Position numbers and translations under genes: made by a program | Part shown: positions 47,231-55,800 of the stretch, one piece after another | Layout of the letters: every line of letters begins with the position of its first letter | How positions within the stretch are numbered: the first letter of the stretch is position 1 | NCBI RefSeq assembly: GCF_902506345.1 | Contig: NZ_LR733428.1 | Span: forward strand, 17,555-81,554 | Length of the DNA: 64,000 nucleotides | DNA from: Flavobacterium sp. 9R | GTDB lineage: Bacteria > Bacteroidota > Bacteroidia > Flavobacteriales > Flavobacteriaceae | Reading direction: 5' to 3' | The notes under the pieces: generated by a model | What the model was told of the DNA's origin: nothing | What the model saw: the letters and a program-made list of their open reading frames with translations, nothing else | Databases searched by the model: none

Positions 47231-48073
47231 CTATTGTTTATCCGACTCACGAAAGGCAGTAGGTGCCACACCTTTGTATTTTTTGAATAATTTATTAAAA
47301 TGACTTGCATCATTGAATCCCAAACGGCTTGCAATTTCGCCCACAGTAAAATTATTTTGCAGCAACAATTGCTCGGCTTGCTTGAGTTTAATTTGAATCA
47401 CGTAGTGTTGTAACGAGAGCCCTGTGTGCTTTTTGATATAGGCACTAATATAATTTGGTGACAAATGAAAAGTAGCAGCCAGAGCGTTGATTTTCATCTT
47501 TTCAGCATCGAGAGCGTGCAGTCGAATATAGGACAACACGGCTTGGAGACGGTCATTGGCATTGGAAAGCAGTAAAGCCGATTCATTACGATGTCTTGCC
47601 AAATAGAGCATCATCGACTTAAAAACAGACAACGCTATAGCGTATTGATACGGAGCATCGTTGCGAAATTCATATTGAAGTACTTTCAATAAATCAAACA
47701 AGTACTTACTATCTGTTGAAGAGGCAACCACAGACCCTAACCGATTATTGGTATTCAGTATAGCATTCTTGATGCTACTCACAGCTTCTTTAGCATGCGG
47801 ATTATCGATTAGTTCAAAAAACAATTGCTCGGTAAACTTAACAAAAGTAAAAACAGTAGACGACTGAATTTCAAAAGCGTGAGCATCTTCGGGTGTTAGC
47901 AAAAAAATATCGCCAGTGTTGTACTCAAAACGTAACCCATTCAGCAAATGCATACCCGTTCCTTGCTCAATAAAAATAACTTCATAAAAATTATGCGTAT
48001 GCCATTCGTATTCCCAAACATCCAAATGAAGAGAAAAGACGTTTAGGGAATGAAAATTCGTAAACCGTTTCAT
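47231..48073 (-). CDS. AraC-family transcriptional regulator with cupin-like sensor domain
   Basis: A 280-residue regulator. Residues ~1-150 are a cupin-type ligand domain (YEWHTHNFYEVIFIEQG, LLTPEDAHAFEIQ). The last 100 residues are the double helix-turn-helix of AraC proteins (INALAATFHLSPNYISAYIKKHTGLSLQHYV and VGEIASRLGFNDASHFNKLFKKYKGVAPTAFR). The ATG at 48073 is chosen because a promoter lies just upstream; the longer frame to 48124 would start inside it. It is divergent from the polysaccharide deacetylase gene and may control it. Confidence 0.88.
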   Translation of the reverse strand: MKRFTNFHSLNVFSLHLDVWEYEWHTHNFYEVIFIEQGTGMHLLNGLRFEYNTGDIFLLTPEDAHAFEIQSSTVFTFVKFTEQLFFELIDNPHAKEAVSSIKNAILNTNNRLGSVVASSTDSKYLFDLLKVLQYEFRNDAPYQYAIALSVFKSMMLYLARHRNESALLLSNANDRLQAVLSYIRLHALDAEKMKINALAATFHLSPNYISAYIKKHTGLSLQHYVIQIKLKQAEQLLLQNNFTVGEIASRLGFNDASHFNKLFKKYKGVAPTAFRESDKQ

Positions 48074-48090
48074 AATACCATTGATTTTTA

Positions 48091-48119
48091 CAAATATACC
48101 CTTGTTTTTTACAAAACAA
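48091..48119 (-). promoter_or_regulatory. Bacteroidota-type promoter of the AraC-family gene
   Basis: On the minus strand TTG (48119-48117) is followed after 18 bases by TATATTTG (48098-48091), a good match to the -33/-7 pattern. The start codon follows 17 bases later. Confidence 0.6.
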
Positions 48120-48136
48120 AACACCTGTAGACAGAT

Positions 48137-48144
48137 TAATTTTG
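48137..48144 (+). promoter_or_regulatory. Candidate -7 element of the deacetylase gene
   Basis: TAATTTTG fits TAnnTTTG and lies 21 bases before the ATG. A -33 TTG was not found at the usual spacing, which would suit an activator-dependent promoter. Confidence 0.4.
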
Positions 48145-48165
48145 TACCATATAAAATTATGAATT

Positions 48166-49116
48166 ATGAAAAAAACCTCAGCATCAATACTTTGCACCTT
48201 TATTAGCTTATTCTTTTTTTCGAATTGCCAAAAAGCAACAGAAGAAAAGCCTACAAAATCCTATTGGCCTAATGGCGCGCAATTAGTGATCTCGGTGTCC
48301 ATGCAATTTGAAACAGGCGGCCAACCCGAAGGTGCCGAAAGTCCATTTTCAGGCAATCCGCTTCCCAAAGGAAACCCAGATTTGGCAGCCGATAGTTGGT
48401 ACCGTTATGGTGCAAATGAAGGTATTTACAGAATGCTCGATTTATGGAAAAAGCACGACATCAAAGTAACCTCGCATGTGGTTGGTGCAGCCGCAATACG
48501 ATACCCAGAAGTAGCTAAAGCAATTGCCAATCAAGGCCACGAAATTGCCGCACATGGTATTGCTTGGGACAATCAATGGAATAAAAATTATGCCGATGAA
48601 TTGGATTTTGTAAAAAAAGGAGTTGATACTGTAGCTGCAATCACTGGACAAAAAGCAGTGGGTTACAATGCCAATTGGTTACGCAGAAGTCCTAATACAC
48701 TCAAAGTATTACAAGAATTAGGCTTTTTATACCACATTGATGATTTAAGTAGAGACGAACCCTTTATTACCAAAGTCAATGGAAAAAACTTTGTCGTGAT
48801 GCCTTATACCCTGCGCAACAACGACATCGTAAATATTGAAGGCAAAAAATGGAGTGCTGACCAATTCTTAGCACAATTGAAACTAGAATTCGACCAACTC
48901 TATGCCGAAGGCGCTACCAAAAGACGCATGATGTCTGTGAGTTTACACGACAGAATTGGCGGAAGTCCAGCCATTGTAAAAGTAATGGACGAATTCATCA
49001 CTTATGCCAAATCAAAACCAGGTGTAGTCTTTATGCGTAAAGATGCCATTGCCAAAATGGTGCAAAATGACCCTAATACGCCAATTGACAATGCCGAAGC
49101 AAAGTACAATAACTAA
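48166..49116 (+). CDS. Polysaccharide deacetylase-like lipoprotein
   Basis: A 316-residue lipoprotein (SNC lipobox, C21) with a NodB/allantoinase-like (PuuE-type) deacetylase domain. The polysaccharide deacetylase signature is partly visible: AAADSW..., then VTSHVVGAAAIRYPEVAKAI, GHEIAAHGIAWDN (HxxxH-like metal histidines) and GYNANWLRRSPNTLKVLQELGF. The first metal aspartate motif is less clear, since the usual TFDD is replaced by VSMQFETGG, as in several PuuE-like enzymes. The substrate may be a small amide and not a polysaccharide. It probably forms an operon with the following cupin gene. Confidence 0.78.
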   Translation: MKKTSASILCTFISLFFFSNCQKATEEKPTKSYWPNGAQLVISVSMQFETGGQPEGAESPFSGNPLPKGNPDLAADSWYRYGANEGIYRMLDLWKKHDIKVTSHVVGAAAIRYPEVAKAIANQGHEIAAHGIAWDNQWNKNYADELDFVKKGVDTVAAITGQKAVGYNANWLRRSPNTLKVLQELGFLYHIDDLSRDEPFITKVNGKNFVVMPYTLRNNDIVNIEGKKWSADQFLAQLKLEFDQLYAEGATKRRMMSVSLHDRIGGSPAIVKVMDEFITYAKSKPGVVFMRKDAIAKMVQNDPNTPIDNAEAKYNN

Positions 49117-49126
49117 TAAAGCAATT

Positions 49127-49555
49127 ATGAATAAAACAACGATAATCGGAATCGCTCTCTTTCTAATAGTTTGGGGAGCAAAGGCACAAAAAGGCAATGA
49201 AGTCAATCATTTTTCGATGGATACTTTGAAGTATGAAAAAATGATGGACAAGGTAGAACGCAAATATGCTTATGGAAGTGGCGGAATGATTGCTTATTTG
49301 AAACTTGAAAAAGGAGCTCATATTCAGCAACACCAGCATCCCAATGAACAAATCACTCATATCCTCGAAGGAAAAGTAAAGGTCAAAATAAACGACAAAG
49401 AATATATTGTAAAAAAAGGCGATGTTTTAATTATTCCTCCTAATGTTCCGCACGAATTTTGGGCTTTAGAAAATACGTTGGATTTGGATATTTTCACTCC
49501 CATACGTATGGATTGGATTAACAAAACCGAAAACTATTTGACTCCTAAAAAATAA
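49127..49555 (+). CDS. Secreted cupin-domain protein
   Basis: A 142-residue protein with a signal peptide (MNKTTIIGIALFLIVWGAKAQ). A single cupin barrel follows with the first motif HIQQHQHPNEQITHILEG (metal histidines) and the second VLIIPPNVPHEFWALEN. The frame is open upstream to 49043, but that overlaps the deacetylase gene and lacks the signal peptide, so ATG 49127 is used. Its partner, substrate and metal are unknown; the adjoining deacetylase suggests shared use. Confidence 0.82.
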   Translation: MNKTTIIGIALFLIVWGAKAQKGNEVNHFSMDTLKYEKMMDKVERKYAYGSGGMIAYLKLEKGAHIQQHQHPNEQITHILEGKVKVKINDKEYIVKKGDVLIIPPNVPHEFWALENTLDLDIFTPIRMDWINKTENYLTPKK

Positions 49556-49601
49556 TTGCAAAAAAATATTTTATCTTTATAGTTCTTAAAATCAGAAACA
49601 T

Positions 49602-50258
49602 ATGAACAAACAAGAAATACTGTCCGCTTTTCAATTCCGTCACGCTTGCAAAGAATTTGATACCAACAAAATCATTCCCAAAGACGATTTTGATTTTATT
49701 TTAGAAACCGCTCGTTTATCGCCTAGTTCCTTTGGATTTGAACCTTGGCATTTTGTGGTGGTACAAGACAAAAACTTGAGAGAGCTACTGAAACAAAATG
49801 CTTGGGGCGCTCCTAAAAAATTAGAAACAGCAAGTCATTTTGTATTGGGATTAACTATGAAAGCGCCTTTGACCAAATGGGATAGCGAATACATTGCAAA
49901 TTTTATGAAAGAAGTGCAGCAACTTCCAGAAGAAACCATAAAAGGCAAAGGAAAATTCTATGAAGACTTTCAAAAATCAGATTTTGACCTCAACAACGAA
50001 CGCCACTTATTCGACTGGGCCACCAAACAAAACTATATCGCGTTGGGTAATATGATGACAGCCGCTGCCATGATTGGCATTGACTCCTGCCCTATCGAAG
50101 GCTTCAACCAAAAAATATCCGAAGCCATCCTAGCCGAACATTTTGGCATCGACACCACCCAATACGGCTTGGCTTATATGGTCGCTTTTGGCTACCGAGT
50201 AATCGACCCTCGACCAAAAACCAGAAGAACTATCGAAGAAGTCGTAACGTGGAAATAG
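49602..50258 (+). CDS. NfsB-like nitroreductase family NAD(P)H oxidoreductase
   Basis: A 218-residue FMN enzyme. The nitroreductase opening FQFRHACKEFDTNKIIPKDDF and the SPSSFGFEPWHFVVVQD segment bind FMN phosphate. AAAMIGIDSCPIEGFN near 160 is also conserved, and the C-terminus closes with KTRRTIEEVV. Members reduce nitro compounds, quinones or flavins; the physiological substrate is unknown. A region of simple tandem repeats follows the gene. Confidence 0.9.
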   Translation: MNKQEILSAFQFRHACKEFDTNKIIPKDDFDFILETARLSPSSFGFEPWHFVVVQDKNLRELLKQNAWGAPKKLETASHFVLGLTMKAPLTKWDSEYIANFMKEVQQLPEETIKGKGKFYEDFQKSDFDLNNERHLFDWATKQNYIALGNMMTAAAMIGIDSCPIEGFNQKISEAILAEHFGIDTTQYGLAYMVAFGYRVIDPRPKTRRTIEEVVTWK

Positions 50259-50263
50259 GTCGA

Positions 50264-50424
50264 AGTTAGAGGTTAGAGGTTAGAAGGAAGAAAATAGAAA
50301 ATAGAACACAGATTAAACCTTTAAACTTTTAAACTTTTAAACCTTTAAACCTTTAAACTTTTAAACCTTTAAACAATTTCCCACAAACCATAAACAACAA
50401 ACCATAAACCATAAACCATAAACC
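50264..50424 (+). repeat. Three adjacent simple tandem-repeat tracts
   Basis: First, GTTAGAG repeats near 50265-50281. Second, about eight copies of a 10-base unit of the type TTTAAACCTT/TTTAAACTTT near 50313-50370. Third, about four to five copies of the 7-base unit ACCATAA from about 50387 to 50424. The tracts lie between the nitroreductase and the small membrane protein. Confidence 0.75.
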
Positions 50425-50432
50425 AACCCCTC

Positions 50433-50693
50433 ATGACATTCAAAAAAATACTCCTAACCACTGTATTCACCATTTTACTAATTTACTTGGTATCCTTAGT
50501 GGTATTGCTAATTTCTAGCGGTGGACCGACAAATTATTGGCAAGCTTTTAATCCTATATACCAACACGAGACCTGGTTGTTTGTCTTTGGTTGGTCGTTG
50601 GGCAATTGGGGCTATGCTTTGATGGTGGTTTTGTGGTTGCTACTGTTTACTGTCGTGTACCAGTTTGTCAACAAAACATTTTTCAAAAACTAA
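50433..50693 (+). CDS. Small two-helix membrane protein, unknown function
   Basis: An 86-residue protein with two strongly hydrophobic segments (residues ~6-28 and ~50-80) and a short linker containing GGPTNYWQAFNPIYQHETW. No family is recognised. It starts after the tandem repeats and 12 bases before the old yellow enzyme gene, so the two are likely co-transcribed. Confidence 0.65.
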   Translation: MTFKKILLTTVFTILLIYLVSLVVLLISSGGPTNYWQAFNPIYQHETWLFVFGWSLGNWGYALMVVLWLLLFTVVYQFVNKTFFKN

Positions 50694-50705
50694 GACAACA
50701 ACAAT

Positions 50706-51821
50706 ATGAACTTACCTCAGCTATTTTCAAAATACCAATTCGGACCTAACGAACTCAAAAATCGTTTCCTAATGGCACCGATGACCCGTTCTAGAACCTC
50801 ACAACCTGGAGACGTTCCAAATACATTGATGGCCGAATACTATGCCCAACGCGCCTCGGCTGGAATTATCATCACCGAAGCCACACAGGTTTCGTTGCAA
50901 GGTATGGGCTACGCCAAAACTCCCGGCATTTACTCGCCCGAACAAATCGAAGGCTGGAAATTGACCACCCAAGCCGTGCACCAAGCCGGAAGCACCATTT
51001 TCCTCCAATTGTGGCACGTAGGTCGTGTGGGTAGCGCACAAGTCAACGGATTGCAACCCCTCGCTCCTTCGGCAATTACTGCTCAAAAAACCAACGTGTA
51101 CATTTTTGATGGCGCACCCAATGGCGATGCTACTTTTGTGCCCGTAGACGAACCAAAAGCAATGACCCAAGCCGATATCGACCAAGCGATTGCCGAATTC
51201 GTACAAGGCGCCAAAAACGCCATAGCAGCGGGTTTTGATGGCGTTGAAATTCACGCCGCCAATGGCTACCTCATCGACCAGTTTCTCAGAAGCAACAGCA
51301 ACCAACGCACCGATGCTTATGGCGGAAGCCAAGAAAACCGCATCCGATTCTTGATGGAAACCACCACAGCCGTTGCCCAAGCCATTGGAAAAGAAAAAAC
51401 AGGCGTTCGCTTGTCACCTTTCATCAGTTTCAAGGACATGAACGACCCCGAAATCCTTGAAACCATTGCCCTAGCCGCCGCCCAACTCAACAAGCTTGAC
51501 ATCGCCTATATCCATTTGTCGGAAGCTGATTGGGACGACGCACCGCAAATTCCAATGGACTTCAGAATCCAACTCCGAAACGATTTCAAAAACACCATCA
51601 TCGCCACCGGCAACAAAACTCCCGAGGAAGGAGAGCAATTACTAGCCGCACAACTCGTGGACTTAATTGGTTTTGGCCGCAACTTCTTGACCAATCCCGA
51701 TTATCCCCAACGCCTACTCCAAGACGCCCCACTCAATCCCATCAGCGACACCCACACGCTTTTTGGAGGAGGCAGCAGCCGTGGCTATACCGATTATCCT
51801 TTTTGGGAGCAGCCCGCCTAA
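50706..51821 (+). CDS. nemA: Old yellow enzyme-type alkene reductase
   Basis: A 371-residue FMN enzyme that uses NAD(P)H to reduce activated C=C bonds and nitro esters. FMN-binding NRFLMAPMTRSRT is at the N-terminus and the substrate pair H183/N186 lies in GVEIHAANGYLIDQFLRSNSN. The phosphate site GRNFLTNPDYPQRL is near the end. The gene is visibly richer in G and C than its neighbours and uses C-ending codons often, hinting at recent acquisition or high expression. The symbol is the nearest functional name in the family. Confidence 0.9.
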   Translation: MNLPQLFSKYQFGPNELKNRFLMAPMTRSRTSQPGDVPNTLMAEYYAQRASAGIIITEATQVSLQGMGYAKTPGIYSPEQIEGWKLTTQAVHQAGSTIFLQLWHVGRVGSAQVNGLQPLAPSAITAQKTNVYIFDGAPNGDATFVPVDEPKAMTQADIDQAIAEFVQGAKNAIAAGFDGVEIHAANGYLIDQFLRSNSNQRTDAYGGSQENRIRFLMETTTAVAQAIGKEKTGVRLSPFISFKDMNDPEILETIALAAAQLNKLDIAYIHLSEADWDDAPQIPMDFRIQLRNDFKNTIIATGNKTPEEGEQLLAAQLVDLIGFGRNFLTNPDYPQRLLQDAPLNPISDTHTLFGGGSSRGYTDYPFWEQPA

Positions 51822-51834
51822 GGACCGCAAGTAC

Positions 51835-51914
51835 GTCCCCTCCCGTGATTCGTTCTACTTTGTAGCCTCGTTCAAAAAAACGAGGCCACAAAGGATGCCA
51901 CTACTCCCGGGGCT
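51835..51914 (-). repeat. Dispersed flavobacterial hairpin repeat, copy C
   Basis: Read on the minus strand it begins AGCCCCGGGAGTAGTGGCATCCTTTG, has an inner stem GCCTCGTT / AACGAGGC and continues with CAAAGTAG, ending GGGAGGGGAC. It shares the outer and inner blocks of copies A and B but in the opposite orientation, just after nemA. Confidence 0.7.
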
Positions 51915-52007
51915 AGCCAGAACGAATAAGGTTTCGAAGAACATTAAAAAAACTTTAGCAAACATTACGAAGAAAATTTATGTACTTACCATTTTAAAAA
52001 TCAAAGA

Positions 52008-52064
52008 ATGATTATTGAAACCGAAGCAGCAAAAAAGTTAGTAAAAAAATATTTTAAATCGTAA
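52008..52064 (+). CDS. Possible 18-residue leader-like ORF
   Basis: An ATG-started frame of 18 codons and a stop ending four bases before the next small ORF, so the two could be co-expressed. The sequence is short and lysine-rich (KKLVKKYFKS). It could be chance, or the tail of a decayed gene. Confidence 0.25.
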   Translation: MIIETEAAKKLVKKYFKS

Positions 52065-52068
52065 CAAT

Positions 52069-52230
52069 ATGAACATCATAAAAGAACCCAAAGGTGTGGA
52101 TTTTATCATTCAAAGTCCCCCTTTAACGGATCAAGAGAGAAAAAAAATTAGTGATTTTATTGCTAGTAGCAAATCTAAAAAAGTAGTTGCAAAAACAATT
52201 GTAAAAGAAAAAACTACCGTAAAAAAATAG
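52069..52230 (+). CDS. Small hypothetical protein, 53 residues
   Basis: An ATG-started frame of 53 codons with no homology recognised by eye for certain. It opens KEPKGVDFIIQSPPLTDQER, then a Lys/Ser-rich tail. The first part resembles very short proteins seen in Bacteroidota genomes (KEPxGVDFxIxPxPLT type), some next to toxin-like genes, but no toxin is adjacent here. It lies between nemA and the Nudix-helicase module and is followed by a strong hairpin. Confidence 0.5.
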   Translation: MNIIKEPKGVDFIIQSPPLTDQERKKISDFIASSKSKKVVAKTIVKEKTTVKK

Positions 52231-52275
52231 ATACTGATACTTTATCTTCAGTAGTTTTTACAGCTATACCTTTAT

Positions 52276-52314
52276 TTTTTTGTCGCAAAAATTGTAACTA
52301 TTTGCGACAAAAAA
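52276..52314. terminator. Perfect 14-base inverted repeat, bidirectional terminator-like
   Basis: Arms TTTTTTGTCGCAAA (52276-52289) and TTTGCGACAAAAAA (52301-52314) with an 11-base loop. The T-rich left arm and A-rich right arm suit termination in either direction. Confidence 0.6.
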
Positions 52315-52341
52315 CAACAAAACAGCAGCACAATTCATCTC

Positions 52342-52357
52342 AAAAAAAAAAAAAAAA
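52342..52357. repeat. Homopolymer run of 16 A
   Basis: Sixteen consecutive A residues in an intergenic stretch between two hairpins. Such runs are slippage-prone and also easy to misread during sequencing. Confidence 0.9.
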
Positions 52358-52366
52358 CATAAAATA

Positions 52367-52413
52367 AACAACGCTTCTCTGGGAATGGAGAAGCGTTGTT
52401 TGTTTATTTATTT
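52367..52413 (+). terminator. Hairpin terminator upstream of the Nudix gene
   Basis: A perfect 13-base stem (AACAACGCTTCTC / GAGAAGCGTTGTT) with an 8-base loop, followed by TGTTTATTTATTT, a T-rich but broken tail. It separates the small ORF region from the Nudix-helicase module. Confidence 0.7.
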
Positions 52414-52481
52414 ATGCAAATAACTTTGACTTTTTTAATAAATATAAATTCAAAAAACTATTTTTATTAAAAAATCATTAA

Positions 52482-52868
52482 ATGATAAATGTAACTTGTG
52501 CAATCATTAAGATAAACAACAAAATACTAGTCACTCAAAGAAGTGAACAAATGAAATTGCCTTTAAAATGGGAATTCCCAGGTGGAAAATTGGAAGAAGG
52601 TGAAAATGTAATTGAATGCATTAAAAGAGAAATCAAAGAAGAAATCAATATTGAAATTGAAGTTGTAAGACAATTATCAAATAGTATTTATAATTATGGA
52701 ACTTTTACCATTAATTTGATTCCATTTCTATCAGAATATGTTTCAGGAGAAATTATTTTAGCCGAACATAATGATTATAAACTACTTGATAAATCAGAAC
52801 TTTTGCATTTAGATTGGGCTGAAGCTGATTTACCGATTGTTGAAGAATTTCTAAAACTGGAACTATGA
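52482..52868 (+). CDS. Nudix hydrolase (MutT-like) coupled to a helicase-nuclease
   Basis: A 128-residue Nudix enzyme, which hydrolyses nucleoside diphosphates linked to another group, often oxidised or non-canonical (d)NTPs. The Nudix box is GGKLEEGENVIECIKREIKEE starting at G35 (G-x5-E-x7-RE-x2-EE), with the usual final glycine replaced by asparagine. Its stop overlaps the start of the next gene as ATGA, so the two are translated together. This pairing hints that nucleotide clean-up or sensing is part of the helicase module's action. Confidence 0.88.
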   Translation: MINVTCAIIKINNKILVTQRSEQMKLPLKWEFPGGKLEEGENVIECIKREIKEEINIEIEVVRQLSNSIYNYGTFTINLIPFLSEYVSGEIILAEHNDYKLLDKSELLHLDWAEADLPIVEEFLKLEL

Positions 52869-55800
52869 ACCAAGGATTGTATGAAGAATTAGTTACTAAA
52901 CTGATAAATTATAAATTAAACGAATTAAACAAAGATACTTTTCAGGTAAAGAAAACTTCAATTGACAAAGCAGAAGCTGCTCAATTATTATCTCAACATA
53001 TCGGCAAAACTATAAAGCAAGCTTTTAATTTAATTAAAGGTGACGACATACTTGAAACTCAAATTGAAATCGCCAATAAAATCATTTTATTTTTAAAAGA
53101 AGAATTAAAGAAAGAAGAGTTTGAGGATGATTTGATAGAAACTGAAGGAAAAATACTGAAAGCTGTATTTACCAAAGTTGACAGTCATTTTACAGACTTA
53201 GATTTACACCTAAAAGAAATTACACCTTACACAAGATTAATTCATAGTGAACTTTTTACAGGTGGTAATTCAGGTACAACTTTAGAAAGTGAATTAAGAA
53301 AAGAAATTTTATCATCGGATGAAATTGATTTACTAGTTTCATTCATTAAATGGAAAGGAATTAGAATTCTTGAAAGAGAACTAAAAGAATTTACTGAAAG
53401 AGGTGGCAAACTGAGAGTAATCACAACTACTTATATTGGAGCAACGGACGCAAAAGCAGTGGAGTTTTTATCCTCATTAAAAAATACAGAAGTCAAAATT
53501 TCTTACAACACAGGAAATGAACGATTACATGCGAAAGCGTATTTGTTTCAAAGAAAAACGGGTTTCCATACTGGCTATATTGGCTCATCCAACTTTTCTC
53601 GTTCTGCTTTGACAGATGGATTAGAATGGAATTTAAAAGTAACCACCAAAGAAGTTGGTCATATTATTGACAAGTTCAAGAAAACATTCGAAGCTTATTG
53701 GCAAAATTCTGAGTTTGAATTATATGATAAAAATATTCATTCTGTAAAATTAGTCGAAGCTTTAAAACAAGGGAAATTTTCAAAGGAATATACTTTTACA
53801 ACCTCTTATTTTGATATCAAACCTTTTCATTATCAAAGTGAAATACTTGAAAAATTAGAAGTGGAAAGGTCAGTACACAATAGATATAGAAATCTTGTAG
53901 TTGCTGCAACAGGGACAGGAAAAACAGTCATTTCTGCTTTTGATTATAAAAATTTCAGAAACAATAATGAATCATCAAAATTACTTTTTGTCGCTCATAG
54001 AAAAGAAATTTTGCAGCAAGCAAAAGCTACTTTTCAAGGAGTTTTAAAAGACAATAATTTCGGCGATTTATGGGTTGACGGATTGGAACCCAATTCAAAT
54101 GAATATGTTTTTGCTTCGGTTCAAACTTTGAATAATAGACTTAAAGACATCAAACTTTCACCTGATTATTATGATTTTATAATAGTTGATGAAGTGCATC
54201 ATATTTCAGCAGCAACCTATCGACCTATAATTAATTACTTCAAGCCAAAAGTGCTGTTAGGATTAACAGCTACTCCTGAAAGAATGGATGGTGAAAATAT
54301 TTTGGAGGATTTTTGCAATCGCATTGCTGCTGAAATTAGACTTCCAGAAGCACTAAACAAAAAATTATTATGTCCGTTTCAATATTTTGGAATAACAGAT
54401 AGTATTGACTTAACGAACGTTAAATGGGAAAAAGGCAAGTATGTTGCCAGTGAGTTGACCAGTTTATACACAAAAAACGATGTGAGAGTTGGACAAATAA
54501 TTTCAAATCTTGAAAAATATACAAACGACCTAAATGATGTCAGAGCTATTGGATTTTGTGTTACTCAAGAGCATGCTCTTTTTATGACAGAAAAGTTCAA
54601 TTTAGCGGGAATAAAAGCTGAATGTTTAACGAGTAAAAATTCAAATGAAAGAGAAAAAATTCGGGCACAATTCAAGAAAAATGAATTCAATTACTTATTT
54701 GTAGTTGATATTTTCAATGAAGGTGTTGATATTCCAGAAATTGATACCGTATTATTTTTAAGACCAACTGAAAGTTTAACGGTTTTTCTTCAACAATTAG
54801 GACGTGGTTTGCGTTTAGCAGAAGGAAAAGATTGTTTGACTGTTTTAGATTTCGTAGGTAACTCAAGACCTGAATATGATTTTGAAAGTAAATTTAGAGC
54901 TCTTATCGGCAAAACAACGACATCTGTTCAAAAGGAAATTGAAGATGATTTTCCTCATTTACCATTAGGATGTTCAATCATTTTAGAAAAGAAAGCAAAA
55001 GAAACTATTTTAGAAAATATCAAAAGAGCAACATCTTTAAATGTAAATCAGTTGATAGCAAAGATTAGAAATTTCCAACATCAAACCACCTTGCCATTAA
55101 CATTAGAAAATTTCATTAGTTTAAATCATTTGTCAATCGAAACAATTTACAAAAAAGACAGTTGGTCAAGATTATGTCAAAAAGCAGGAGTGATTGATGA
55201 TTTTGAACCAATTAATGAAAAGCAAATTTATTCAGCCATTGGTAAAAAGTGGTTGTCTACAAATTCCACAAGTTATTTCAATTTCATCTTACAAATAGCA
55301 AAGCAAAATTTCAACATTAGAATCAGTGATTTTAGTGAAAATGAAAAAACAATGCTGTTAATGCTTCATTACGATGTTTGGCAAAATGCTGGAGGTTTTG
55401 ATTCGTTAGAAAAAAGTATAAATCAAATTGGAAAAAACAAAACTCTTGTTAAGGAAATTATTGAAGTATTAGAACTATTAATGGATAAAATTGGTTTTAA
55501 AGAAATTGATATTAAACTTCCTTACGAACAACCTTTGAAATTGCATGCCCGATATACAAGAGACCAAATATTAGTTGCTTTTGGGTTAAGTACTTTTGAT
55601 AAAAAATCCTCTAATAGAGAAGGTGCGGCTTTTAACGCAAGATTAAATACAGAAATTCTTTTCATCAACTTGATAAAATCAGAAGAAAATTTCTCTCCAA
55701 CCACTATGTATGATGATTACGCTATCAGTGAAACATTATTTCATTGGCAATCTCATAATGCCTATGGTCCAGAAACTCCAAAAGGACAATCTTACATAAA

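Noticed and set aside
50313-50370. Regular short repeats that could be mistaken for a CRISPR array
   Set aside because: The 10-base units are contiguous with no unique spacers and no cas genes are near; they are a simple tandem repeat.
50799-51380. 193-codon minus-strand ORF inside the old yellow enzyme gene
   Set aside because: It is antisense to well-conserved motifs of the enzyme; it stays open because of the higher GC of that gene, not because it is coding.
51763-52011. 82-codon plus-strand ORF after nemA
   Set aside because: It begins inside nemA in another frame and runs through hairpin repeat copy C, so it follows the repeat and not a protein.
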